Positions 45,245 through 53,295 of a DNA stretch of 64,000 nucleotides are shown one piece after another (positions within the stretch are counted from its first letter, which is position 1; each line of letters starts with the position of its first letter). Source of the DNA: Bacilli bacterium. GTDB lineage: Bacteria; Bacillota_I; Bacilli_A; RF39; UBA660. The stretch is from NCBI GenBank assembly GCA_028708945.1, contig JAQVXV010000001.1, positions 1-64,000 on the forward strand, in the 5' to 3' direction. A program made the position numbers and the translations under genes. The notes under the pieces were generated by a model. The model worked only from the letters and a program-made list of their open reading frames with translations. It made no database searches and was not told the DNA's origin.

Positions 45245-46947
45245 AAAAAATATTAACGATTATATCATTAGTATTTTTGAGTTTTTTAATCTTTTTTTCA
45301 ACTTACAACTACAAAGTTGTAGCTGAACCAAATATTATATATCAAGTATATATTGATGATCAAATATTAGGTCGTGTAGCAGATAAAAATGAGTTAACAG
45401 ATTATTTTAATAAAAAAGGTTTAGAAATAAAACAAGAAGTTTTAAAATATCAAGAATTACTAAAAAAAGAAGAAACCAAAGAAAAAGTAAGAACACTTTA
45501 TATTCAATTAAAAAATAAACAAGCTTTATTAGACTATATTGAAAATAATAACTTACCTGTTGATAAGGAAATAATTGATTTTATAGAAGATACCGAAGAA
45601 AAAAAATTAGGTGTAGAATTACAAAACTATAAACTAGATTCTAAAGAATATGATTTTATGCTTAATTATATAGATAAAAATAAAGTATATGCCGAAACAG
45701 ATAGGATTTTAATTCCTAACGGTGTTGAAATAAAAAAAGTGGCAACTTTTAATAATGATTTATCAACAGTTGAAAGTATCTATGAAAAAATAGGACAATA
45801 TAAATCTGCAACCGTTGAAGGATATCGTTTAACAATAAAAAGAGAAGATAAAAAAGAGTATATATATGTTATTGATGAAAATACATTTAAAGAAGCCGCA
45901 AATAATGTTATTTCTACTTTTGTTGGTGAAGAAAATTACAAATTATATATAAACGACGAACAACTACAAATTGAAACAACAGGAACAGAAATTCAAACAG
46001 TATATATAGATGAACCAATAACAATTAAAAAAATTAAGATACCGGTAAGCGAAAAAATATATATCAATGCAGAAGAATTAACTAAATATTTATTGTATGG
46101 AACTTTAGAAAAACAAAAAACATATAGAGTTGAAATTGGAGACACTATTGAATCAGTAGCATTTAAAAACAAGATAAGTTTAGAAGAATTTTTTATTTCA
46201 AACTCTAATTTCACAAGTAAAACAAACTTACTATCAGAAGGTAGTGTCATTAATGTTGGATTCTTAAATCCCAAGATTGGTGTAGTAGTTAAAAAGTTAA
46301 CAGTACAAGATGTAGTGAATAAATATGTAACTGAGGAAATCGAAGATCCAAAGAGAATTATTGGAGATGAAGAAGTAACTCAAAAAGGTGAAAATGGTTT
46401 AGATCGTATTACTTATGATATTGTTGAATTAAATGGTCAACAACAATTAGTTGAAATTAAGTCTAAACAATTATTAAGACCGGTTGTTAATAAAGTTGTT
46501 GTAGTTGGTTCTAGATATCAACCATCTAGAGGAACAATATACAACTGGCGTTGGCCAACGGAAAGTGGGTACATGATAACACAATATTATGAATATCGTT
46601 ATCATCCAATCAGAGGTACTCGTCATTTCCATCCAGCAGTTGACTTAGCAATCGGAAAAGGAACAAGAGTATTTGCAGCTAACAATGGAGTTATATATGA
46701 AGCAAAATATAATTCTTCATATGGGTATTATATAACCGTAAATCATAATAATGGCTATTATACAAGATACGCCCATTTATCAAAACAATATTATACAAAA
46801 ATTGGTCAAATAGTAGGAAAAGGAACTGTTATAGGTTTGATAGGAAGCACTGGGTCTTCAACCGGACCACACTTACATTTTGAAGTATGGTATGGAGAAC
46901 CATATAAAGGCTCATCATATACTATAAATCCTTTAAGTCTGTATTAA
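45241..46947 (+). CDS. M23-family cell-wall endopeptidase with LysM and G5 domains
   Basis: Exported peptidoglycan hydrolase, 568 residues. Seen: signal/anchor (about 1-25), a long N-terminal region (30-260), LysM-like YRVEIGDTIESVAFKNKIS (about 297-345), G5 domain (about 350-425), and C-terminal M23 domain with HFHPAVDLA, HLHFEVW. The usual HxGxD has alanine instead of glycine (HPAVD) but metal ligands His, Asp and the HLH histidine are intact, so it is probably active. The layout resembles YabE/spore-cortex-type M23 proteins. Coupled to dnaB and walJ by overlap of a few bases. Confidence 0.88.
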   Translation: MKKILTIISLVFLSFLIFFSTYNYKVVAEPNIIYQVYIDDQILGRVADKNELTDYFNKKGLEIKQEVLKYQELLKKEETKEKVRTLYIQLKNKQALLDYIENNNLPVDKEIIDFIEDTEEKKLGVELQNYKLDSKEYDFMLNYIDKNKVYAETDRILIPNGVEIKKVATFNNDLSTVESIYEKIGQYKSATVEGYRLTIKREDKKEYIYVIDENTFKEAANNVISTFVGEENYKLYINDEQLQIETTGTEIQTVYIDEPITIKKIKIPVSEKIYINAEELTKYLLYGTLEKQKTYRVEIGDTIESVAFKNKISLEEFFISNSNFTSKTNLLSEGSVINVGFLNPKIGVVVKKLTVQDVVNKYVTEEIEDPKRIIGDEEVTQKGENGLDRITYDIVELNGQQQLVEIKSKQLLRPVVNKVVVVGSRYQPSRGTIYNWRWPTESGYMITQYYEYRYHPIRGTRHFHPAVDLAIGKGTRVFAANNGVIYEAKYNSSYGYYITVNHNNGYYTRYAHLSKQYYTKIGQIVGKGTVIGLIGSTGSSTGPHLHFEVWYGEPYKGSSYTINPLSLY

Positions 46948-47705
46948 TGAAAATTTGTGTTTTAGCAAGTGGCTCTAAATGTAATTGTACTTATTTAGAA
47001 ACTAGTAACCATAAAATACTCATAGATATGGGTACTAGTTTGAAAAGTACGATTGAAAAATTAGGGCAAATAGGACAAAAATTAGATGAAATAGACAGTA
47101 TCTTTATAACACATAGTCATGGAGATCATGTCAATGGAATAGAACAATATAGTAAAAGGTACAAAGGAAAAATATATTTGACTGAAATTATGTATAAAGA
47201 ACTTGGTATTGAACTAAAAAATTATGAATTTATAAACGAAGATTTCAAATTAGATGAAATAGATATTGAAATTATTAAATTATCACATGATACTGAAGAT
47301 ACAAATGGATATATATTCACAGAAAATAAAAAATCATTAGTATATATAACAGATACTGGTTATATAAATAAAAAAATTTTAAACAAAATTATTAATAAAA
47401 CTGTATATATCATGGAAAGTAATCACGATGTTGAAATGCTTATGACTGGAAAATATCAATATCATACCAAAATAAGAATTGTAGGAGATAAAGGACATTT
47501 ATCGAATCAAGACTCTGCTAAATATTTGAGCAAAATAGTTGGTGAAAAAACGAAGTATATTTTACTTGCTCATCTTAGTAATGAAAATAATACCAAAGAA
47601 AAAGCTTTAACAACAATAAATGATAGTCTTTTAGAAGCAAACAAAAATGTTAATAGAATTATTGTTACATCGCAAGATGAATTATCAGAAATGGTAGAAA
47701 TATGA
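46947..47705 (+). CDS. walJ: Metallo-beta-lactamase-fold hydrolase WalJ (YycJ)
   Basis: MBL-fold protein of the YycJ/WalJ group, a 5' exonuclease-like enzyme linked to DNA replication and wall homeostasis. Seen: FITHSHGDHVNG (HxHxDH), IKLSHDTEDTNGY, YITDTGY, and HLSNENNTKEKAL near the C-terminus. 252 residues. In Bacilli it lies in the walRKHIJ cluster; the two-component walRK genes are absent here, but the following rlmH matches the conserved walJ-rlmH vicinity. Confidence 0.9.
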   Translation: MKICVLASGSKCNCTYLETSNHKILIDMGTSLKSTIEKLGQIGQKLDEIDSIFITHSHGDHVNGIEQYSKRYKGKIYLTEIMYKELGIELKNYEFINEDFKLDEIDIEIIKLSHDTEDTNGYIFTENKKSLVYITDTGYINKKILNKIINKTVYIMESNHDVEMLMTGKYQYHTKIRIVGDKGHLSNQDSAKYLSKIVGEKTKYILLAHLSNENNTKEKALTTINDSLLEANKNVNRIIVTSQDELSEMVEI

Positions 47706-48157
47706 TAAAAATAATATGTGTTGGTAAAATAAAAGAACAATATTTAGTTGAAGCAATAAATGATTACTTAAAAAGATTAAATAAATATATAAAAGTCCAA
47801 ATAATCGAGGTAAACGATATTAATTTACCTGATAAGAATTCGGTTTTAAAAAAAGAAAAAGAATTAATTTTAAAAAACATTGATTCAAAAGATTATATTA
47901 TAACTTTAGAAATAGAGGGAAATAATCTATCATCAATAGAATTATCAACAAAAATCGAAGAAATTTTTATACATAATTCTAATATAACTTTTATCATTGG
48001 TGGATCTTATGGATTAGATAAAGAAATAAGTGAAATCAGTAACTATAAGTTATCTTTTTCAAAATTAACTTTCCCACATCAATTGTTTAGAGTCATCTTA
48101 TTAGAACAATTATATAGATCTTTCAAAATATCAAATAATGAAAAATATCATAAATAA
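47702..48157 (+). CDS. rlmH: 23S rRNA (pseudouridine1915-N3)-methyltransferase RlmH
   Basis: SPOUT-class methyltransferase acting on the 70S ribosome near the decoding centre. Seen: ICVGKIKEQYLVEAINDYLKR at the N-terminus, IIGGSYGLD (SAM-knot glycine loop), LSFSKLTFPHQLFRVILLEQ and the terminal YHK. 151 residues. Overlaps walJ by 4 bases. Confidence 0.95.
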   Translation: MIKIICVGKIKEQYLVEAINDYLKRLNKYIKVQIIEVNDINLPDKNSVLKKEKELILKNIDSKDYIITLEIEGNNLSSIELSTKIEEIFIHNSNITFIIGGSYGLDKEISEISNYKLSFSKLTFPHQLFRVILLEQLYRSFKISNNEKYHK

Positions 48158-48173
48158 TGTATAAAAAAACAAG

Positions 48174-48208
48174 AAATCATCCACTATTAAATAGGAGATG
48201 ATTTTTTT
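48174..48208 (+). terminator. rlmH terminator hairpin overlapping the spoIIR ribosome site
   Basis: AAATCATC (48174-48181) pairs with GATGATTT (48197-48204), CTAT with ATAG inside, and T7 follows. The descending arm contains the spoIIR Shine-Dalgarno AGGAG, and the TTG start is at the end of the T-run. Read-through RNA from rlmH would either terminate here or have the spoIIR site sequestered. Confidence 0.7.
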
Positions 48209-48731
48209 GAGAAAAACAATAATGTTAATTGCTTTAATTTTTGTATTTTATTTAATTATAAGTGATTTCTTTGTTGAAGAAGTTATAATTCCAGAAGATT
48301 CGATTAGAATAAGAATTCTTGCTAATTCAAATAAAGACGAAGATTTAGCAGTAAAAGAAGAAGTAAAAGATGATGTACAAAAAGAACTTAATAAAATATT
48401 AAAAGATTCAAAAAATATTAAAGATGCAAGAAAGACTATAATAACAAGTATGCCTGAAATAAATAACACAGTAGAAAAAAGTTTAATGTCCCAAAATGTT
48501 TATCAAAAATTCGACATTAATTATGGATATAATTACTTTCCAGATAAAGAATATAAAGGAGTTATTTATAATGAAGGATATTATGAATCGGTATTAGTTA
48601 CTTTAGGTGAAGGTATGGGAAATAATTGGTGGTGTGTTTTATTTCCACCACTTTGCCTTATAGAAGGTCAAGTAAACGAAGAAGTCGAATATAAACTATT
48701 TGTAAAAGAAATGATAAATAAATATTTTTAA
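48207..48731 (+). CDS. spoIIR: Stage II sporulation protein R (SpoIIR)
   Basis: Forespore-secreted signal that triggers SpoIIGA cleavage of pro-sigmaE in the mother cell. Seen: N-terminal hydrophobic signal (about 3-22), IPEDSIRIRILANSNKDEDLAVKEEVKDDV, and GEGMGNNWWCVLFPPLCLI, the family's most conserved block. About 174 residues. TTG 48207 with AGGAGATGA upstream is the likely start; ATG 48198 overlaps that site. Its mntP (ywlD-type) neighbour matches the Bacillus spoIIR-ywl region. Confidence 0.93.
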   Translation: MRKTIMLIALIFVFYLIISDFFVEEVIIPEDSIRIRILANSNKDEDLAVKEEVKDDVQKELNKILKDSKNIKDARKTIITSMPEINNTVEKSLMSQNVYQKFDINYGYNYFPDKEYKGVIYNEGYYESVLVTLGEGMGNNWWCVLFPPLCLIEGQVNEEVEYKLFVKEMINKYF

Positions 48732-48759
48732 CCTCATATAATTAATGGGGAGGAATGAA

Positions 48760-49278
48760 ATGATTTTATTAATAATAGCCCTTAGTTTAAGTATGGATGC
48801 ATTTTCCCTTGCTTTAGCATATGGAACATTGAAAATAGATAAAAAGACCATCCTCTTTTTATCTTTCATTGTAGGATTATTTCATTTTATAATGCCTATC
48901 ATTGGAATGTATATAAGTGATAATTTTATAAGTATTGTAAATATAAATCCCAATTTAATTGTAACTTTAGTACTAAATTTAGTGGGAATAAATATGATTA
49001 TCGATACATTTAAAAAAGATGAAGTAAGAATTTTAAGAAGATATGAACTATTTATTTTTGCTCTGGCAGTTAGTATCGATAGTTTCTCAGTTGGGATGAC
49101 TTTGAAAACGATATCAAATAGTTTTTTCCTAGGACCAATTTTGTTTTCTATTTCAAGTTTCTTATTTACCTTTATTGGTTTAAATATAGGAAACCTAATC
49201 AGTAAAATTTTTGGAGCATCAGCGTCTTTGATTGGTGGTTTAATATTAATTATAATTGGATTAAATTATGTGTTATAA
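48760..49278 (+). CDS. mntP: Manganese efflux pump MntP family (YwlD)
   Basis: Six-segment membrane exporter of manganese. Seen: two repeats of three segments with SLSMDAFSLALAYG and AVSIDSFSVGMTL, each holding the conserved aspartate for ion transport. 172 residues from ATG 48760 (GGGAGG upstream; an in-frame ATG at 48745 overlaps it). No yybP-ykoY manganese riboswitch is visible in the 28 bases between spoIIR and this gene, so control by manganese would have to be elsewhere. Confidence 0.88.
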   Translation: MILLIIALSLSMDAFSLALAYGTLKIDKKTILFLSFIVGLFHFIMPIIGMYISDNFISIVNINPNLIVTLVLNLVGINMIIDTFKKDEVRILRRYELFIFALAVSIDSFSVGMTLKTISNSFFLGPILFSISSFLFTFIGLNIGNLISKIFGASASLIGGLILIIIGLNYVL

Positions 49279-49296
49279 AATGTAAACTGTGATTAT

Positions 49297-49330
49297 ATTA
49301 CTTTTCAAAATCAAGTAATAATAGTATAAT
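49297..49330 (+). promoter_or_regulatory. fba promoter region with inverted repeat
   Basis: TATAAT at 49325-49330 and, over the expected -35 zone, ATTACTT (49297-49303) and AAGTAAT (49313-49319), a 7-bp inverted repeat with 9-base spacing. Candidate operator for the aldolase gene; alternatively an mntP terminator without T-run. Confidence 0.4.
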
Positions 49331-49346
49331 AAGGTTAGGTGATAAT

Positions 49347-50198
49347 GTGTTAGTAAACATGAATGAAATGTTAATAAAAGCTTTTAAAGAAAAATATGCA
49401 GTTCCGCAGTTTAATATAAACAATCTTGAATGGACAAAGTTTATATTAGAAGAATGCCAACAAAATAACAGTCCTGTTATTTTAGGTGTAAGCGAAGGAG
49501 CGGTTAAGTATTTTGGTGGATATAAAACGGTTACTGCAGTTGTAAGAAGTTTAATCGAAGAATTAAAGATTACAGTTCCAGTAGCACTCCATTTAGATCA
49601 TGGTAGTAGTGTCGAATCTTGTGTTAAAGCAATTGCTAGTGGTTTTACTTCAGTTATGATTGATGCTTCTAAGTATCCAATTGAAGAAAATATTAGAATA
49701 ACAAACGAAGTAGTGAAAATTGCTAAAAAATATAAGATATCTGTTGAGGCTGAAGTTGGGGCAGTTGGTGGTGCTGAAGATGGAGTCGCTAATGAAATTA
49801 AATTTGCGACAATTGAAGAGTGCCAAGAATTGGTTAAAAAGACAAATATTGATTGTTTAGCTCCAGCATTAGGAAGTGTTCACGGATTATACAAAGGTGA
49901 ACCTAAACTCAATCTTGCAAGAATGATGGAAATATCGACAATTTTATCTATACCATTAGTACTTCATGGAGGAACTGGTATACCAGATGAAACAATAAAA
50001 GAATCAATTAAATGTGGAATTTCTAAAATAAATATTAATACTGAATTACAAGTAGTATGGGCTTTAGCAGTAAGAGAGTTTTTAATACTATATGATAAAG
50101 AATATGATCCAAGAAAGATAATAAATGCCGGGCAATCGGCGATCAAAAAGGCAGTCTTAGATAAAATAGTCTTATTTGGTAGTTATAATAAAGGCTAA
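49347..50198 (+). CDS. fba: Fructose-bisphosphate aldolase, class II
   Basis: Zinc-dependent glycolytic/gluconeogenic aldolase. Seen: YAVPQFNINNLEW, zinc-binding HLDHGSS, EAEVGAVGG, SVHGLYKGEP, LHGGTGIPD and the NTELQ segment, the class IIB order. 283 residues. The start is GTG 49347, preceded by AGGTGATAAT; ATG 49359 is a fallback. Followed by murA. Confidence 0.95.
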   Translation: MLVNMNEMLIKAFKEKYAVPQFNINNLEWTKFILEECQQNNSPVILGVSEGAVKYFGGYKTVTAVVRSLIEELKITVPVALHLDHGSSVESCVKAIASGFTSVMIDASKYPIEENIRITNEVVKIAKKYKISVEAEVGAVGGAEDGVANEIKFATIEECQELVKKTNIDCLAPALGSVHGLYKGEPKLNLARMMEISTILSIPLVLHGGTGIPDETIKESIKCGISKININTELQVVWALAVREFLILYDKEYDPRKIINAGQSAIKKAVLDKIVLFGSYNKG

Positions 50199-50246
50199 AA
50201 CACCAAAATAAGAGAAAAACATATAAATGTAGTGGGAGGTATAAAT

Positions 50247-51503
50247 ATGTTGCAAATGATAATTGAGGGTGGGAAAACCTTAGAAGGTACAATAGAAATA
50301 AGTGGTGCTAAAAATAGTGCAGTAGCGCTAGTTCCAGCATCTTTATTGTCAGATGGTATAGTAAAAATTGATAATGTTCCTAATATTTCAGATATAGATG
50401 CATTAAATGAGATACTAATTTATTTAGGAGCAAAAGTCGTAAAAAAAGAAGGCTATATTGAAATAGATTCTAGAAATTTAGAAAACAAAGAAATCCCTGA
50501 AATTATCTCTAAAAAATTAAGAGCTTCATATTATTTTATGTCTTCTTTATTGGGAAAGTATAAGAAAGTAACTATGCATTTTCCAGGCGGATGTTCAATC
50601 GGTGCTAGGCCAATTGATCAAACATTAAAAGGATATAGAGCTTTAGGCGCAACTGTTATAGAAGAAGGAGACAAATTCACCATTTTTGCAGACGAATTAA
50701 AAGGTGGACACGTTTATTTAGATATGCCTTCAGTTGGAGCAACAATAAATACGATGCTAGCGTCTGTTAAAGCTAAAGGAAAAACTATTATAGAAAATGC
50801 TGCTAAAGAACCAGAAATAGTAAGTGTAGCAACTTTTTTAAACAATATGGGTGCTAATATCACTGGTGCAGGAACAAGCGAAATCGTTATCATTGGTGTT
50901 GAAAAACTTGGCGATTGTTATACAGAAGTAATACCAGATAGAATAGAAGCAGGAACCTATATTATTGCAGGTGCTTTAATGGGAAATAAGTTAAAAATAG
51001 CAAATATAATCCCTGAGCATATAGAAAATTTACTATTAAAATTACAAGAAATGAAAGTGGATTTAACTATAAATGAAGACCATGTCATTGTATCTAAAAC
51101 AGATAACTTAAGTGCAATTAATGTTAAAACTTTAGGGTTTCCTGGATTTCCTACTGATTTGCAACAACCAATAACAGTACTATTAACACAATGTGAAGGA
51201 ACATCTACTTTAGAGGAAACTTTATATGAAAATCGATTTAAAAATATTGATTATTTAAATAAAATGGGTGCTAACATTGAATTAATCAACAACCGAAAAA
51301 TAGAAATACATGGTCCCACTGATTTAAAAGGCTCGGAAGTAGTTGCAACGGACTTAAGAGCAGGTGCTTGCTTAATCCTTGCAGGGTTAAAAGCATCAGG
51401 TAAAACAAAAATATTAGATATTGAACATGTTCTAAGAGGATATGAGAATATTCAACAAAAACTAAACGATGTTGGTGCTAAAATTACAATTGAAGAAATA
51501 TAA
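50247..51503 (+). CDS. murA: UDP-N-acetylglucosamine 1-carboxyvinyltransferase MurA
   Basis: First committed step of peptidoglycan synthesis, adding enolpyruvate to UDP-GlcNAc. Seen: GAKNSAVALVPASLL, catalytic cysteine in PGGCSIGARPIDQ (so fosfomycin-sensitive type), and GFPTDLQQP; ends DLRAGACLILAGL and LRGYENI. 418 residues from ATG 50247 (GGGAGG upstream). In Bacillus an fba-murAB neighbourhood is also found, suggesting this is the MurAB-type copy. Confidence 0.96.
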   Translation: MLQMIIEGGKTLEGTIEISGAKNSAVALVPASLLSDGIVKIDNVPNISDIDALNEILIYLGAKVVKKEGYIEIDSRNLENKEIPEIISKKLRASYYFMSSLLGKYKKVTMHFPGGCSIGARPIDQTLKGYRALGATVIEEGDKFTIFADELKGGHVYLDMPSVGATINTMLASVKAKGKTIIENAAKEPEIVSVATFLNNMGANITGAGTSEIVIIGVEKLGDCYTEVIPDRIEAGTYIIAGALMGNKLKIANIIPEHIENLLLKLQEMKVDLTINEDHVIVSKTDNLSAINVKTLGFPGFPTDLQQPITVLLTQCEGTSTLEETLYENRFKNIDYLNKMGANIELINNRKIEIHGPTDLKGSEVVATDLRAGACLILAGLKASGKTKILDIEHVLRGYENIQQKLNDVGAKITIEEI

Positions 51504-51505
51504 TT

Positions 51506-51529
51506 AAGTAGATTAATCTACTTTTTTTT
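51506..51529 (+). terminator. murA terminator
   Basis: Perfect palindrome AGTAGATTAATCTACT (51507-51522) with T-run, immediately after the stop codon. Confidence 0.9.
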
Positions 51530-51538
51530 AGGAGGATT

Positions 51539-52243
51539 ATGAAAAAGATAATAATTATAGCTTTAATAGTAATTGGAGTTTTCTTTACTTATTTATTAAA
51601 TTTGGATAAAGAAGTATATTATTTAGCGCTTGGAGACTCTTTAGCGCTTGGAACGAATGCTTTTAGTGAAGAAGTACATGGATATACTGATTATGTCAGT
51701 GACTTTTTAAAAGAAAAAGAAAAACTAGAATTTTTTGTGAAAGATTATGCAACCAATGGATATAGGACTATCGATATAATAAACGATATTAACAACAATA
51801 AGTCAATTGAGGTAAATGGGAAAGAAATAACTTTAAAAAACGCCTTAGTAAAGGCTGATTTAATCACTTTATCAATTGGATCTAATGATTTTTTAAGCAA
51901 TATTAGATATAGTGAAAAAGACACGAAAGAATATATTGTTGAAGTAATGAACGATTTAGATATTTTATTTAATCTTTTAAGACAATATTGTAAAGAAGAT
52001 ATAGTAGTTATTGGTTATTATAATCCTTTTTATTATTTAAATAATATGAATGAAGATGTGAAATACGCGAATAAATTACTTCAGGATTTAGCAAGCGATT
52101 ATAATATACAATATGTCGGAATTAGTGATCTGTTTGAAAATAACACATATTTGCCAAATCCCTTAGATATACACCCTTCTAAAGAGGGCTATCAAAAAAT
52201 ATCTGAGCGCGTTATTGAAAAAATTAATAATATATTGTTTTAA
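51539..52243 (+). CDS. SGNH/GDSL-family lipase or esterase, membrane-anchored
   Basis: 234-residue hydrolase with an N-terminal membrane anchor (about 3-20). Seen: block I ALGDSLALG (nucleophile Ser), block III-type IGSNDFL with oxyanion Asn, and C-terminal DIHPSKEGYQ with the catalytic Asp and His. Resembles the B. subtilis YpmR group. Substrate unknown; probably acts outside the membrane on lipids or wall polymers. Confidence 0.87.
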   Translation: MKKIIIIALIVIGVFFTYLLNLDKEVYYLALGDSLALGTNAFSEEVHGYTDYVSDFLKEKEKLEFFVKDYATNGYRTIDIINDINNNKSIEVNGKEITLKNALVKADLITLSIGSNDFLSNIRYSEKDTKEYIVEVMNDLDILFNLLRQYCKEDIVVIGYYNPFYYLNNMNEDVKYANKLLQDLASDYNIQYVGISDLFENNTYLPNPLDIHPSKEGYQKISERVIEKINNILF

Positions 52244-52274
52244 ATTAGTATGTTATAATTAGATAGGTGATGAT

Positions 52275-52919
52275 ATGGAAGAAAGAAAATTATTTACTAA
52301 TATTTTTAAACTAATGTCAATTGGATTATTAATAACATTTATAACCGCTTATTATGTTTCAACGCAAGATAATATAATTTACAACATTTTTGATAATGGT
52401 TTATATTGGTGGATTATATTTGCTGAAATAATATTAGTAATAGCATTATCAGCAGGAATCAGAAAATTGAATTACATAACGGCTATTACTATGTTTGGAG
52501 TATATTCATTTTTAACTGGTTTGACATTTTCTTTAATTTTTATTGTGTATGAATTAAGTTCAATTGCCATAATCTTTGGAGTAGCAGCATTTTTATTCGC
52601 TTTATTTGCGTTTTTAGGAGACTATTTGAAAGCGGACTTAACAAAATACAGAACATACATTTTTGTGGCGCTAATAGGGATAATTTTAGTATCAGTTATT
52701 AATTTGTTCTTATCAAATTCTTTATTAGATATTATTATTTCAATAGTAGCAATTTTAGTTTTTCTAGGAATAACTATGTATGATATTCAAAAGATAAAAC
52801 TTCTATCTAGATCAAATTTGGATCAAAAGAAGGTAGTTATAATTGGAGCACTAGATTTATATCTCGATTTTGTTAATATATTTATAAATCTACTAACATT
52901 GTTTGGGAAAGAAAAATAA
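52275..52919 (+). CDS. Bax inhibitor-1/YccA-like membrane protein
   Basis: 214-residue protein with seven hydrophobic segments. The order of features matches the BI-1 family: a short N-terminus, FKLMSIGLLITFITAYYVS, ITMFGVYSFLTGLTFSLIF in the middle, FGVAAFLFALFAFLGDYLK, and GITMYDIQKIK before the last ALDLYLDFVNIFINLL. The paired acidic residues in the last segments are those of the calcium-leak channel relatives. Role in bacteria unclear. Preceded by TGTTATAAT (52251-52259). Confidence 0.82.
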   Translation: MEERKLFTNIFKLMSIGLLITFITAYYVSTQDNIIYNIFDNGLYWWIIFAEIILVIALSAGIRKLNYITAITMFGVYSFLTGLTFSLIFIVYELSSIAIIFGVAAFLFALFAFLGDYLKADLTKYRTYIFVALIGIILVSVINLFLSNSLLDIIISIVAILVFLGITMYDIQKIKLLSRSNLDQKKVVIIGALDLYLDFVNIFINLLTLFGKEK

Positions 52920-52947
52920 AAAAACTATTGCTTTAAATATAATTAGT

Positions 52948-53010
52948 TGTTATAATAAAGAAGCATTTAATTACTATGACTGTGATTAGTCATGGCGGGA
53001 GGAGACTAGT
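52948..53010 (+). promoter_or_regulatory. rpmE promoter and possible autoregulatory leader
   Basis: Extended -10 TGTTATAAT (52948-52956), then about 48 nt of leader. Two mutually exclusive stems can be drawn: ATGACT (52976-52981) with AGTCAT (52988-52993), or ATTAGTC (52985-52991) with GACTAGT (53004-53010). The second puts the Shine-Dalgarno GGGAGGAG in a loop directly before the ATG. L31 genes in several phyla have protein-binding leaders; this could be such a motif. Confidence 0.5.
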
Positions 53011-53220
53011 ATGAAAAAAGATAAGAACAACACATATGTTGAAACATCTGTTACTTGTGCGTGTGGAAATGCTTTTAAAGTGTTTTCAAACAAGGCTGAA
53101 TTACAAATTGAAGTTTGTGATAAATGCCATCCATTTTTTACAGGAGAACAAGGAAAAGTTACAAAAACAGGACGTGTTGAGAAGTTCAATCGTAAATACG
53201 GATTTACAGAAGAAAAATAG
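53011..53220 (+). CDS. rpmE: 50S ribosomal protein L31, zinc-containing type
   Basis: 69-residue bridging ribosomal protein. Seen: CACG and [10 protein letters not shown], the zinc-binding C+ form, then [14 protein letters not shown], the L31 C-terminus. The N-terminus is [14 protein letters not shown] instead of the common MKxxIHPxY, so the first residues are divergent. Zinc-bound L31 is the form replaced under zinc starvation in Bacillus. Confidence 0.93.
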   Translation: MKKDKNNTYVETSVTCACGNAFKVFSNKAELQIEVCDKCHPFFTGEQGKVTKTGRVEKFNRKYGFTEEK

Positions 53221-53243
53221 AAACTGCATAAGCAGTTTTTTAT
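53221..53243 (+). terminator. rpmE terminator
   Basis: AAACTGC, loop ATAA, GCAGTTT and T-run, starting right after the stop. The T-run merges into the -35 box of the next promoter, so the accessory island is packed against rpmE. Confidence 0.9.
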
Positions 53244-53271
53244 TTGACAAAAAATTAAAAAAATGTATAAT
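53244..53271 (+). promoter_or_regulatory. Promoter of the three-gene accessory island
   Basis: TTGACA (53244-53249), 16-base spacer, TATAAT (53266-53271). Both hexamers are exact consensus, so the island is probably well expressed in vegetative cells. GGGGGA at 53285-53290 is the ribosome site of the first gene. Confidence 0.85.
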
Positions 53272-53295
53272 AAGCAGCATCAATGGGGGATATAT

